Shown: one piece after another, positions 10,529 to 18,882 of the stretch
Layout: every line of letters begins with the position of its first letter
How positions within the stretch are numbered: position 1 is the stretch's first letter
DNA from: Pseudomonas caspiana
Lineage (GTDB): Bacteria; Pseudomonadota; Gammaproteobacteria; Pseudomonadales; Pseudomonadaceae
Assembly (NCBI RefSeq): GCF_002158995.1
Contig: NZ_LOHF01000007.1
Coordinates: forward strand, 1 to 64,000
Direction: 5' to 3'
Length of the DNA stretch: 64,000 nt
The notes under the pieces: model-generated
What the model was told of the DNA's origin: nothing
The model's input: only the letters and a program-made list of their open reading frames with translations
The model's database searches: none
Program-made: the position numbers and the translations under genes

Positions 10529-12067
10529 GTGAGCCAGTCACTGATTGCAGCCCTGCAGAACCCCGCCCTGTTTCCGCATCCGGTCGAGGGCTTCCAGCTC
10601 ATCGAAACGCACATTTCGTGGGTGCTGCTCACCGGCCCATTCGTTTACAAATTCAAGAAACCGGTCAATTTCGGCTTCCTGGACTTCACGACCTTGTCGG
10701 CTCGTGAACACTTCTGCCAGGAAGAGCTGCGCCTTAACCAACGCCTGACCGAGGACCTCTATCTGGAAGTCATCCCGGTCACCGGAACCGCCGAGAACCC
10801 GCAACTGGGTGGCGAAGGCGAAGTTATCGAGTATGCACTGAAGATGCGCCAGTTCTCGCAGGACGGTTTGCTGAGCACCTTGCAAGCAAACGGTGAACTG
10901 ACTCCGGCACACATCGACACCATCGCGACGCAAATCGGCCAATTCCACATTGAAGCGCCAAAAGTTGGTGCAGAGAATGAGCTAGGCTCGCCTGACAGCG
11001 TCATGGCGCCTGTCTTGCAAAACTTTGAGCAGATTCGCCCGCTAATCAGCGAAAAAACCGATCTTCTGCAACTCGACGCCCTACAGGCATGGGCTGAATC
11101 CAGCTTTGAGAGACTTAAGCCGTTGCTTGCCCAGCGCAAGACCGATGGCTTTATCCGCGAGTGCCATGGCGACATCCATCTGGGTAACATCACCCTGATC
11201 GATGGCAAGGTCGTGATTTTCGACTGCATTGAATTCAACGAGCCGTTCCGCATGACTGACGTCTATGCCGACATCGGCTTCCTGGCCATGGACCTTGAAG
11301 ATCGCGGCCTGAAGTCTCTGGCACGCCGCCTCATCAGCCAGTATCTGGAACTGACCGGCGACTATCAGGGCCTCGAACTGCTGAACTTCTACAAAGCCTA
11401 TCGCGCGCTCGTACGTGCGAAGGTCGCATTGTTCAGCCTTCCGGCCGATGCTGATGCCGTTCAGCGCGGTGCCACTCTGCGCCAGTATCGCAACTACGCC
11501 AATCTGGCGGAAAGCTACAGCGCCATCCCGTCACGATTCCTGGTAATCACCCATGGTGTATCCGCAGTGGGCAAGAGCCATGTAGCCAAGCGCCTGGTGG
11601 AGTCGCTCGGGGCTGTGCGCCTGCGTTCGGACGTAGAACGCAAACGCCTGTTTGCCGGTCAGGACGCCAACCTCTATGAAGCCGACGCCAGTAACGCAAC
11701 CTACGAGCGCCTGCATGAATTGGCTGGAGTCGTGCTGCGCGCGGGCTTCCCGGTGGTTATTGATGCGACGTACCTCAAGCAGGCACAACGCAAAGCGGCC
11801 TCCAAGGTCGCCGAAACCACTGGCGTACCGTTCCTGATTCTGGATTGTGACGCTCCGCAAGCCGTCATCGCTGGGTGGCTGGCGCAGCGTCAGGCAGAAA
11901 ACACCGACCCTTCTGACGCAACAATGGAAGTTATCGAGGCTCAGCAAGCCAGCCGGGAACCACTGACCACTGAGGAAACCCTGCACAGAAAGCGCGTCGA
12001 AACCAATAAAAGCGATGACCTCGACAGCCTGATCGAAAATCTTCGTCAGCGGCTTCCTGCGCTCTAA
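10529..12067 (+). CDS. Fusion of an aminoglycoside-phosphotransferase-like kinase and a P-loop AAA/kinase domain
   Basis: This is a two-domain protein of unknown substrate, 512 residues from a GTG start. The N-terminal part (to about 315) resembles the APH/choline-kinase fold: Brenner-type motif CHGDIHLGN near residue 211 and metal-binding IFDCIEFNEPFR about 20 residues later. The C-terminal part (about 335-512) is a P-loop ATPase with Walker A GVSAVGKS near 345 and a following RLRSDVERKRL segment, as in zeta-toxin/gluconate-kinase-like small-molecule kinases. Annotation pipelines call such proteins bifunctional aminoglycoside phosphotransferase/ATP-binding; real antibiotic resistance is unlikely. 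It stands as a single gene. Confidence 0.85.
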   Translation: MSQSLIAALQNPALFPHPVEGFQLIETHISWVLLTGPFVYKFKKPVNFGFLDFTTLSAREHFCQEELRLNQRLTEDLYLEVIPVTGTAENPQLGGEGEVIEYALKMRQFSQDGLLSTLQANGELTPAHIDTIATQIGQFHIEAPKVGAENELGSPDSVMAPVLQNFEQIRPLISEKTDLLQLDALQAWAESSFERLKPLLAQRKTDGFIRECHGDIHLGNITLIDGKVVIFDCIEFNEPFRMTDVYADIGFLAMDLEDRGLKSLARRLISQYLELTGDYQGLELLNFYKAYRALVRAKVALFSLPADADAVQRGATLRQYRNYANLAESYSAIPSRFLVITHGVSAVGKSHVAKRLVESLGAVRLRSDVERKRLFAGQDANLYEADASNATYERLHELAGVVLRAGFPVVIDATYLKQAQRKAASKVAETTGVPFLILDCDAPQAVIAGWLAQRQAENTDPSDATMEVIEAQQASREPLTTEETLHRKRVETNKSDDLDSLIENLRQRLPAL

Positions 12068-12168
12068 AACAATGTTTTGAGCCGTTTGGCAGTTAGTGCT
12101 TCACGGCTTGAAAATAGTGGCGATATACTGGCGTCATAATTCTAACGGAACGGAAAAAGCGAGGCGCT

Positions 12169-12513
12169 ATGAGTCAGCCCAAAGTACTGGATTCGCCGCT
12201 GTATGCGATGTTGCGCAACGACGATGTTGCCGGGTTCAACCAAGAGAAACCCAAGTCAGGCACCATCGACTTTCAGGGGGGTGACTTCCGTGGATTGGAC
12301 TTGCGCAACCTGGACACTGCCGGTATCGACTTTACCGATGCCTATTTCCGTTCCGCCGACTTGCGCGGCCTTGACCTGAGCAGCACACCACTGGAAGGGG
12401 CAAGCATTGCCCACGCACAAATCTCGGGAACGTTCTTCCCGCGCGAACTGACAGCGGATGAGATTCTGATGTCGGTCAACTTCGGTACCCGCTTGCGCTA
12501 CCGCACGCACTGA
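12169..12513 (+). CDS. Pentapeptide-repeat protein
   Basis: This small protein (114 residues) has about eight tandem pentapeptide-type repeats from residue 34 to 88 (IDFQGGDFRGLDLRNLDTAG, then FRSADLRGLDLSSTPLEGAS), predicted to form a short right-handed beta-helix. The family ends in a conserved segment TADEILMSVNFGTRLRY. It is too short to be a Qnr/MfpA-like gyrase protector with confidence, and its function is not known. A clear ATG follows GAGGCGCT. It is a single gene between the kinase fusion and the TfoX-like gene. Confidence 0.8.
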   Translation: MSQPKVLDSPLYAMLRNDDVAGFNQEKPKSGTIDFQGGDFRGLDLRNLDTAGIDFTDAYFRSADLRGLDLSSTPLEGASIAHAQISGTFFPRELTADEILMSVNFGTRLRYRTH

Positions 12514-12713
12514 TTGCCTCACCCACCGTCCGTTTAGATCACGCCCGTCTGCGCAATGCATGTCGGGCTGATCCCCTGCAGCCCTTTCCCTCCGCTGATC
12601 ACCTCTAGCTATTTATCCGATAACCAACCCTGCGTCTCCCCTCCCGAAAGCTACAATCCCCCAGACTTGCCTGTTTCACCCACAGTCATAGCTCAGCATC
12701 GCACGGAGGCATG

Positions 12714-12986
12714 ATGAACGATGAACTGCAACATCTGAAAAATGTAGGCAAGACGTCAGCTCAGTGGTTACACGCGGTAGGCATCCACAATGTTTCTGAT
12801 TTACGCCGTATGGGTGCCGTAGAAGCTTATCAGGCGGTTAAAAAGCGAGGCTTTCGAGCCACCAAAGTTTTGTTGTATGCGATCGAGGCAGCCCTTATGG
12901 ACATCCACTGGAATGACCTGCCCAATGATCGCAAGGACGCTTTGAACGAGCAGGTTAACCATCGAATGAGTCTCAGAAAGATCTGA
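12714..12986 (+). CDS. TfoX/Sxy C-terminal domain protein
   Basis: This 90-residue protein consists only of the helical TfoX C-terminal domain (HLKNVGKTSAQWLHAVGIHN, then a helix-hairpin-helix-like GAVEAYQAVKKRGF), the part related to DNA-binding helix-hairpin-helix folds. The full-length competence regulator TfoX has an extra N-terminal domain that is absent here, so a competence role should not be assumed. Two adjacent ATGs exist at 12711 and 12714; the second is preferred because GGAGG ends only one base before the first. It lies directly upstream of the PrrF small RNA gene. Confidence 0.82.
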   Translation: MNDELQHLKNVGKTSAQWLHAVGIHNVSDLRRMGAVEAYQAVKKRGFRATKVLLYAIEAALMDIHWNDLPNDRKDALNEQVNHRMSLRKI

Positions 12987-13022
12987 TTGAAGCAGACAAA
13001 GAAAATAGTTCAGAAGAAGTGA

Positions 13023-13054
13023 TTGACATGTAAATGAGAATCGATATGATTATC
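13023..13054 (+). promoter_or_regulatory. Fur-regulated sigma70 promoter of PrrF
   Basis: TTGACA (13023-13028), a 16-base spacer and TATGAT (13045-13050) form a strong promoter. The stretch 13036-13054 (GAGAATCGATATGATTATC) matches 13 of 19 positions of the Fur box consensus and overlaps the -10, so iron-loaded Fur would block transcription. The predicted start is about 13057. Confidence 0.85.
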
Positions 13055-13056
13055 AC

Positions 13057-13168
13057 AACCGGTCGCGAGACTGGCCGATACCTGAAAGACCTTGGTTCGG
13101 ACTTTCAGATTATCTCCTCATCAGGCTAATCACGGTTTTTGACCCGGCTCTTTGCCGGGTCTTTTTTT
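13057..13168 (+). ncRNA. prrF: PrrF iron-sparing small RNA
   Basis: This Hfq-dependent RNA is made in iron starvation and represses mRNAs of iron-rich proteins, the Pseudomonas counterpart of RyhB. The conserved seed region TTTCAGATTATCTCC followed by TCATCAGGCTAATCACGG (13103-13134) matches P. aeruginosa PrrF as I remember it, and the gene ends in an intrinsic terminator (GACCCGGC, loop, GCCGGGTC, T7). About 110 nt fits the family. Only one copy is present here; P. aeruginosa has two in tandem. Confidence 0.92.
13141..13168 (+). terminator. Terminator of PrrF
   Basis: A perfect 8-bp stem GACCCGGC/GCCGGGTC with a TCTTT loop is followed by seven T residues, a canonical Rho-independent terminator. 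Confidence 0.95.
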
Positions 13169-13232
13169 GCCTGTAATTTCTTGGCCAAAACGGAGTCAGC
13201 CGTTAGCAGCATCCCATTAGACATCACGCCCT

Positions 13233-14021
13233 TTAGTAGCCAGGGCCCTGCGAACCCGGCCCCAGAATCCCGAGCTGCGACAAGATATCATCCAGCAGGC
13301 TTGAGCCTACCAGCCTCACCCGCTGGGCACTGACCCACTGCGGACCAAAGCGCGTGCGCGCCATCTCCATGAACATTCTCGCGTCAGCCAATGTACGTAA
13401 GCCACCGCACAGCTTGATCCCGACCTGCCCGCCGACATCCACAAGACTTTCAAGCATGACCCGCACGGCCTGTGGCGTGGGCGTAGTCACCAATTTGCCG
13501 GTGCTGGTCTTGATGAAGTTTGCGCCCGCAACAATCGCGCCCTGGCAGGCATTTCGAATGATCTGGGGGTCGCGCAAATCACCCACCTCAAGAGTCACCG
13601 TCAGCAGCGTGTCAGGCCCGCATGCAGCACGGCACGCCGCAACCATCTCGCTCCCCGTCTGCTGATCGCCCGAGAGCAGCGAACGAAATGGGTAAACCAT
13701 GTCGATCTCGTCAGCACCTGACATAACAGCCGCACGGGTTTCAGACATGACCGTCTCTTTGTTCGGTGAGCCGTAAGGAAAGTTCACCACCGCCACCACG
13801 TGTATGTCGCGGTGCTGGAGCCGGTCCAGCGTCGTTCGCGCCAGCAACACGAAGCGCGGATAAACGCAGATGGAAGCGATAGGCCCCAGCGGCGTCATCG
13901 CTCTCTGACACAAACCAATAATTCGCGATTCGGTGTCGTCAACATCCAACGCCACCAAGTCGAACAGACTGATGGCCTGACGGGCTAATTGCTCATCTTC
14001 AGGGGAAATTTCCATGTTCAC
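13233..14021 (-). CDS. deoC: Deoxyribose-phosphate aldolase
   Basis: This class I aldolase splits 2-deoxyribose-5-phosphate into glyceraldehyde-3-phosphate and acetaldehyde in deoxynucleoside catabolism. At 262 residues it is the E. coli-type long form. The Schiff-base lysine is in NFIKTSTGK, the proton-relay Asp in SGADEIDMVYPF, and the second Lys in GIKLCGGLRT, where the family usually has GIKPAGG/GVKPAGG. The GTG at 14021 has Shine-Dalgarno GAGGA six bases upstream; an ATG two codons on is the alternative. No other deo genes are nearby, so it stands alone. Confidence 0.93.
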   Translation of the reverse strand: MNMEISPEDEQLARQAISLFDLVALDVDDTESRIIGLCQRAMTPLGPIASICVYPRFVLLARTTLDRLQHRDIHVVAVVNFPYGSPNKETVMSETRAAVMSGADEIDMVYPFRSLLSGDQQTGSEMVAACRAACGPDTLLTVTLEVGDLRDPQIIRNACQGAIVAGANFIKTSTGKLVTTPTPQAVRVMLESLVDVGGQVGIKLCGGLRTLADARMFMEMARTRFGPQWVSAQRVRLVGSSLLDDILSQLGILGPGSQGPGY

Positions 14022-14463
14022 GTATCGTCCTCGACTGCTTCAAACAAATGAAAGCGAGAACATATAGGAGCCAGCAGCCAAAGAATCGCCGCCAAGGTGA
14101 AGAGAGAGGTGGACTACGTGATAACCGGAAATGTCCGAATTAGCAGTCGGTGCTTGGGGAACGGAACCGATGGATATCTGCTGCTCCATCCCGCTATTTA
14201 CGGCAGCTTTCTGTTTCGCGGCAAACGCAAGTCCGCAGGAATGGCTTTGGCCGGGAGGACTTTATTTCTGGCGAAGGACGTGGCGAATGTACCGGCCCAC
14301 CTTCAGTTAAAGCCGGTCCGCAAAAAACGCTTTTTAGTGAGTCATGCGTTTTTTCACAGATCCCGGCCGCTGGCACCTCAACGCGACATCCCCAACCCCG
14401 AAGAGAACTGCCACACTACCTGCCTGAGAACACTCTAACGTCACAAGCCCCACGGAGGCCCTG
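14022..14463. other. 442-bp intergenic region with no supported gene
   Basis: Open frames here lack family resemblance and overlap one another in different frames. An inverted repeat AAAAAACGC (14322-14330) / GCGTTTTTT (14346-14354) could be a weak terminator hairpin on either strand. I see no REP core in it. Confidence 0.5.
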
Positions 14464-14793
14464 TTGAAATTGCTCTGCACTGGCGATCAACTGCCGGAAG
14501 CCCAAAGCCGAGGGTTTGAAATCAATGGCCGCAAACTGTTCGCTACACGGCGCAACGGGCAGGTATTCGTCTACCACAATCGCTGCCCGCACCGTGGCGT
14601 CCCGCTGGAATGGCAACCCGACCAGTTCCTGGACGACAGCGCGAGCCTTATCCACTGCGCGACCCACGGCGCGTTGTTCCTCATTGAAAGCGGCGAATGC
14701 GTCGCTGGCCCCTGTGAAGGACGATCCCTGACCGGGATTACCAGTCACGAAGATCATCAAGGTATCTGGATCGACACACCTGGCACTGACTGA
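14464..14793 (+). CDS. Rieske [2Fe-2S] domain protein
   Basis: This 109-residue soluble protein consists of a single Rieske domain with both cluster-binding motifs: CPHRGV (Cys-x-His) near residue 41 and CATHGALF (Cys-x2-His) near residue 63. Such stand-alone Rieske proteins serve as ferredoxin-like electron carriers, but the partner here is unknown. The start is TTG, supported by GGAGG at 14454-14458 with a 5-base spacing. Its 3' end overlaps the convergent sfsA gene by 37 bases. Confidence 0.9.
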   Translation: MKLLCTGDQLPEAQSRGFEINGRKLFATRRNGQVFVYHNRCPHRGVPLEWQPDQFLDDSASLIHCATHGALFLIESGECVAGPCEGRSLTGITSHEDHQGIWIDTPGTD

Positions 14794-15512
14794 TCCAAAT
14801 CACTCGCCCAGCGAAGCTGCAGCGGCCTGTCGATGAAGACCTCCTCGGGCGTCAACTGCACGCCATACGCCAGCACCTCTACGCCTGCAGCAACGGCTTC
14901 GCGCAATGCCGCGGCATAGCCTGGGTCAATTTCCTGCGCAGGTCTTACCGCTTCGATACCGGTGAGGTTCACGCAATACAGCAGCACTGCCCGCACACCT
15001 TCACGAGCCAGACTCGCCAACTCCCGCAAATGGCGCGCACCACGCTGAGTGACCGCATCCGGAAAAGCCGCTACCGAACTGCCATCAAAGCCCAGCGTGA
15101 CACTTTTTACCTCCACATAAGCGGGCCCTTGCGGGTAGTCCAGACGAAAATCCACCCGGCTTTTTTCCTGCCCGTAGGCCACTTCCCGCTTAAGAGCGGT
15201 AAATCCGTTCAGTTCGGTAATTACTCCGCCGCGCAACGCCTCTTCGACCAACGTATTGGCCCGCCCGGTGTTGACACAGGCAAGGCGACCTTGAGGGGTT
15301 TCGCTGATCTCCCAGGTGCCCGGCAATTTGCGTTTCGGATCATTGGAGCGGCTGAACCACACCCGTCCGCCCGGCATCATGCAATTGAACATTGAGCCGG
15401 TGTTAGGGCAGTGAATGGTCAATAACTCGCCAGTGTCGGTTTGAATATCGGCCAGAAAACGCTTGTAGCGCACCAACAGCAAACCTTGTTCAAGCTCTGG
15501 AGAAAAACGCAT
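14757..15512 (-). CDS. sfsA: Sugar fermentation stimulation protein SfsA
   Basis: SfsA is a conserved DNA-binding, nuclease-fold protein first linked to maltose metabolism in E. coli; its role in Pseudomonas is not settled. The 251 residues show family segments such as [28 protein letters not shown] and [20 protein letters not shown]. The ATG shares a base with the TGA of the upstream aminotransferase (TGATG), so the two genes are coupled. Confidence 0.93.
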   Translation of the reverse strand: MRFSPELEQGLLLVRYKRFLADIQTDTGELLTIHCPNTGSMFNCMMPGGRVWFSRSNDPKRKLPGTWEISETPQGRLACVNTGRANTLVEEALRGGVITELNGFTALKREVAYGQEKSRVDFRLDYPQGPAYVEVKSVTLGFDGSSVAAFPDAVTQRGARHLRELASLAREGVRAVLLYCVNLTGIEAVRPAQEIDPGYAAALREAVAAGVEVLAYGVQLTPEEVFIDRPLQLRWASDLDQSVPGVSIQIP

Positions 15513-16684
15513 CAGCCTTGCCAGCTCCTTAGCCCGCGAGCAATCCGCTCAACCGCTTCCTGCAAACGCGGCAGGCTTTGGGTGTAAGCGAAACGCACAT
15601 GATGCCCCGCCTGAAAGCGACCAAAATCCAGCCCCGGAGTGATCGCAACATGCTCGGTTTCAAGGAAGTGCTGGCAAAAGGAGTAAGCATCGCCCCCGAA
15701 CGTGCTGATATCGGCATACAGGTAAAACGCGCCTTCCGGCTCAACGGCAATCCCGAAGCCCAGCTCGCGCAGGGCGGGTAACAGGAAGTCCCGACGCAAT
15801 CCGAACTCCGTACGGCGCTGTTCGAGAATTTCCAGCGTCTGTGGCTTGAAGCAGGCCAGTGCCGCGTATTGGGCCATGCTCGGCGCACTGATGTAGAGAT
15901 TCTGGGCCAGTTTTTCCAGATCAGCGACGGCTTCCTGAGGCGCAACAAGCCAGCCAAGACGCCAGCCCGTCATGCCGAAATATTTCGAAAAACTATTCAA
16001 GACGAAGGCATTGTCATCGACTTCCAGCACGCTGGCAGCATCGGTGCCGTAGGTCAGGCCATGATAGATCTCGTCCACCACCAAATGACCGTTGCGCGCT
16101 TTAAGCGATGCGGAAAGCCCCGCCAGTTCATCGCGACTCAACAGCGTACCCGTTGGGTTTGCAGGCGATGCGACCAACGCGCCGACACTGTCACTGTCCC
16201 AATGCCGCGCCACGAGATCCGGGGTCAGCTGGTAACGCTCCTGTGGACCGACCGGAACCAACTGCGCCGCGCCTTCAACGAGGCGCAGAAAGTGACGGTT
16301 ACAGGGGTAACCAGGGTCAGCCAACAACCAATGCTTGCCCGGATCGACCAATAAACTGCTGGCCAGCAAAAGCGCGCCCGAACCACCTGGCGTCACGAGA
16401 ATACGGCCGGGATCGACGTTCACGCCGTAGCGCTGGTCGTAAAAACCCGCGATGGCTTCACGTAACTCAGGCAAGCCTCGCGCCGCGGTGTATCGGGTTT
16501 TGCCCGCCGCCAGCGCCGCCTGACCAGCTTCAATGATGGGTTGAGCGGTTGTGAAGTCAGGTTCGCCGATCTCAAGATGGATCACGTCGTGCCCTGCGGC
16601 CTGCAGCTCATTGGCCCGCGCCAGCAATGCCATGACATGAAAGGGTTCGATGGCGCGACTGCGCGCACTGTAGGGCTGAGCCAT
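15512..16684 (-). CDS. Pyridoxal-phosphate-dependent class I/II aminotransferase
   Basis: This 390-residue fold-type I aminotransferase resembles aspartate/alanine aminotransferases. It shows the substrate-arm start [13 protein letters not shown], the PLP-stacking/phosphate region [15 protein letters not shown] (Asn near 175), [12 protein letters not shown] (Asp and Tyr) and the Schiff-base lysine in [14 protein letters not shown]. The C-terminal Arg for substrate carboxylate is in HHVRFAYT. Substrate specificity cannot be read from the sequence. It is translationally coupled to sfsA downstream. Confidence 0.92.
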   Translation of the reverse strand: MAQPYSARSRAIEPFHVMALLARANELQAAGHDVIHLEIGEPDFTTAQPIIEAGQAALAAGKTRYTAARGLPELREAIAGFYDQRYGVNVDPGRILVTPGGSGALLLASSLLVDPGKHWLLADPGYPCNRHFLRLVEGAAQLVPVGPQERYQLTPDLVARHWDSDSVGALVASPANPTGTLLSRDELAGLSASLKARNGHLVVDEIYHGLTYGTDAASVLEVDDNAFVLNSFSKYFGMTGWRLGWLVAPQEAVADLEKLAQNLYISAPSMAQYAALACFKPQTLEILEQRRTEFGLRRDFLLPALRELGFGIAVEPEGAFYLYADISTFGGDAYSFCQHFLETEHVAITPGLDFGRFQAGHHVRFAYTQSLPRLQEAVERIARGLRSWQG

Positions 16685-17036
16685 TAGCCTTCCTTAATTA
16701 ATCGGGCCGGATGCCTGTGGGCATGCAAAATGAGGAGCGATTCTACCCAAGCACTCACCTGCAAAGGAAAGTTAATCACGCCCCGGCAAACAGCAGAGAA
16801 TGGACCTAAATCCATCCAAATGAGTGTAACGAGTTTCAGTCGTTGAACGTTTTCCTCAAGCCCGCGTCTGTTGCAACGGCCATTAACCGCCCAGGTCGAA
16901 TGCACGCTCGACAACCGGGAGTAGCGCGCTCCGATTCGATCTGGTAAGTTCGCCCGCTTGCAGCCGCAGGGCCGGCAGGTGCCGGTGATGGATATTTTCC
17001 TGCGCAATGGATTAAAGAGTGAGAGGCGGTCCATTC
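16685..17036. other. 352-bp divergent intergenic region between the aminotransferase and dksA
   Basis: No gene is supported here. The region separates divergent genes and must contain the dksA promoter(s) and the promoter of the aminotransferase-sfsA pair. I could not assign convincing -35/-10 boxes. Confidence 0.5.
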
Positions 17037-17480
17037 ATGCCCACCCAAGAAAAGCAGCAGAACAACCAGCTGAACGGTGACTTCAAGCCTTACGAACTCG
17101 GTAAGGGTGAAGAGTATATGAGCGCTGAAATGCGCGGTCACTTCACTAAAATCCTGAATCGCTGGAAGCAGGATCTGATGAATGAAGTCGATCGCACCAT
17201 GACTCACATGAAGGACGAAGCTGCCAATTTTCCTGACCCGGCCGACCGTGCCAGCCAGGAAGAAGAATTCAGTCTCGAACTGCGTGCTCGTGATCGCGAA
17301 CGCAAGTTGATCAAGAAGATCGACAAGACGCTGCAATTGATCGAAGACGAAGAATACGGCTGGTGCGAATCGTGCGGTGTAGAAATCGGCATCCGCCGTC
17401 TCGAAGCCCGCCCGACTGCTGACCTTTGCATCGACTGCAAGACTTTGGCTGAAATCAAGGAAAAGCAGGTCGGCAAGTAA
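17037..17480 (+). CDS. dksA: RNA polymerase-binding transcription factor DksA
   Basis: DksA inserts into the RNA polymerase secondary channel and with ppGpp reprograms transcription in the stringent response, repressing rRNA and activating biosynthetic promoters. The ATG at 17037 (MPTQEKQQ) gives 147 residues; a GTG 18 bases upstream is not favoured. The coiled-coil tip carries the DPADRA acidic motif, and the zinc finger has all four cysteines (CESC...CIDC), so this is the zinc-containing paralogue. An intrinsic terminator follows. Confidence 0.97.
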   Translation: MPTQEKQQNNQLNGDFKPYELGKGEEYMSAEMRGHFTKILNRWKQDLMNEVDRTMTHMKDEAANFPDPADRASQEEEFSLELRARDRERKLIKKIDKTLQLIEDEEYGWCESCGVEIGIRRLEARPTADLCIDCKTLAEIKEKQVGK

Positions 17481-17503
17481 CACGACCCGCAACCTTGCAC
17501 ACA

Positions 17504-17536
17504 TAAAGGACGCTTCGGCGTCCTTTATTGTTTTTG
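17504..17536 (+). terminator. Terminator of dksA
   Basis: The stem AAAGGACGC/GCGTCCTTT with a TTCG tetraloop is followed by a T-rich tract, 24 bases past the dksA stop. Confidence 0.92.
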
Positions 17537-17563
17537 AGCTCAACCAATTGCCCAATGCTCTCC

Positions 17564-17634
17564 CTGTAGGAGCGCGGCGTTCTGCCTGAAAAACACTGCC
17601 ATCGCGGCCTCGCGGTGCTCGTGCGCCCCTACAG
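17564..17634. repeat. REP-like repeat, family A, copy 1 (diverged)
   Basis: It begins CTGTAGGAGCG and ends with GCCTCGCGGTGCTCGTGCGC then CCCTACAG, matching the right arm of the repeats at 23893-23982 and 27973-28063; the left arm is shortened. Confidence 0.75.
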
Positions 17635-17694
17635 GTCGGTGGCACAGGCCGATCTCCTACAGATATCCAACAATCTCCAGTAATATCCCGCCTC

Positions 17695-18582
17695 ATGAAA
17701 TCCCCCTCCTACATCGGGCGCTTTGCGCCGACGCCCAGCGGTTACCTGCACTTCGGCTCACTGGTCGCAGCATTGGCGTCTTATCTCGACGCGCGCTCAG
17801 TCGGCGGGCAATGGTTGATGCGCATGGAGGACCTCGATCCGCCGCGTGAAGTAGCCGGTGCCCAGGCGGCCATCCTTGAGACGCTTGAACGCTATGGCTT
17901 CGAATGGGACGGGCAACTGGTCACCCAGAGCCATCGCCACGAGGTCTATCAGGAAGTCATCAATCGCTGGTTCAGTCATGGTCTTGCTTACGCCTGCACC
18001 TGCTCGCGCAAACAACTCGAACCATTTCAGGGTATTTACCCGGGCACCTGTAGAAATGCCGGGCATTCGCCAGATAACGCAGCGATCCGAATTCGCGTCC
18101 CTGAACTGCTGTACCGGTTCGAAGACCGGGTGCAAGGCCCGTTCCAGCAACACCTTGGCCGAGAAGTCGGTGACTTTGTGATCCGTCGCCGCGACGGGCT
18201 GTACGCCTATCAACTGGCCGTTGTCATCGATGACGCCATGCAGGGCATAACCGATATCGTGCGCGGTGCCGACCTGCTCGACTCTACCCCACGCCAGCTA
18301 TACCTCCAGGAGTTGCTTGGAGTACCACAGCCGCATTATCTGCATGTACCGCTCATTACCCAGCCCGATGGCCACAAGCTCGGGAAAAGCTACCGCTCAC
18401 CGCCACTGGAAGCGGATCAGGCAACTCCACTGCTATTACGAGCCCTGCGCGCACTCGGTCAGGAACCAGAATCAGGGCTCGCTTACGGCACGCCTCAGGA
18501 AGTTCTGAAATGGGCAATCGGGCGCTGGAACGTTTCCGCTATCCCTCGCGTACGGAACCTTGAAGAGGCCCGGATAGACTGA
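17695..18582 (+). CDS. gluQ: Glutamyl-Q tRNA(Asp) synthetase
   Basis: This truncated glutamyl-tRNA synthetase paralogue charges glutamate onto the queuosine base of tRNA-Asp. The 295 residues contain only the catalytic half: HIGH-like motif APTPSGYLHFGS near residue 9, a zinc site (CTCSRK plus Y-x3-C in GIYPGTC), and a KMSKS-like HKLGKSY near 230. No anticodon-binding domain is present, as expected. Location directly after dksA is the standard proteobacterial arrangement. Confidence 0.96.
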   Translation: MKSPSYIGRFAPTPSGYLHFGSLVAALASYLDARSVGGQWLMRMEDLDPPREVAGAQAAILETLERYGFEWDGQLVTQSHRHEVYQEVINRWFSHGLAYACTCSRKQLEPFQGIYPGTCRNAGHSPDNAAIRIRVPELLYRFEDRVQGPFQQHLGREVGDFVIRRRDGLYAYQLAVVIDDAMQGITDIVRGADLLDSTPRQLYLQELLGVPQPHYLHVPLITQPDGHKLGKSYRSPPLEADQATPLLLRALRALGQEPESGLAYGTPQEVLKWAIGRWNVSAIPRVRNLEEARID

Positions 18583-18705
18583 GATAGAGCGGTCGCTGCA
18601 AACTGATACGGACAGCGGCTTACGCGACGCTTGCAGGTTACTCGCCATCCGTTACCATGCCGCTCCTCAACTGCCGCAACACGAATGAATCGTGAAGGAG
18701 GCCAA

Positions 18706-18882
18706 ATGTATATTTACCGCTTGGTCCTGTTGCTGGTAGTCGGCATTTACCTGTTTTCACCGGCCATCATGGACTGGTGGATCGACGCTACGGGTGCGTG
18801 GTATCGGCCTTATTTGCTGTGGCTGATTCTGATCGTGGTGACCTTCATTCTCCAGAGCCAAAAAGATGCCGATGAGCTTTAG
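18706..18882 (+). CDS. cbrX: Small two-helix membrane protein upstream of cbrA (CbrX-like)
   Basis: This 58-residue protein has two hydrophobic segments (VLLLVVGIYLFSPAIM and YLLWLILIVVTFIL) and a polar C-terminus. A perfect AAGGAGG (18695-18701) lies 4 bases before the ATG. Its last codons overlap the start of cbrA in another frame, so CbrA translation is likely coupled to it. A small ORF at this position is known in pseudomonads as cbrX; its own function is unclear. Confidence 0.8.
   Translation: MYIYRLVLLLVVGIYLFSPAIMDWWIDATGAWYRPYLLWLILIVVTFILQSQKDADEL

Noticed and set aside
10529..12067. A true aminoglycoside resistance gene
   Set aside because: The APH-like domain is fused to a P-loop kinase and is chromosomal core sequence; the kinase motif alone does not show drug modification.
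12169..12513. A Qnr-like quinolone protection protein
   Set aside because: There are only about eight pentapeptide repeats in 114 residues, much shorter than Qnr or MfpA.
14097..14438. A 113-codon plus-strand frame before the Rieske gene
   Set aside because: It has no ribosome site or family resemblance and another frame of equal length overlaps it.
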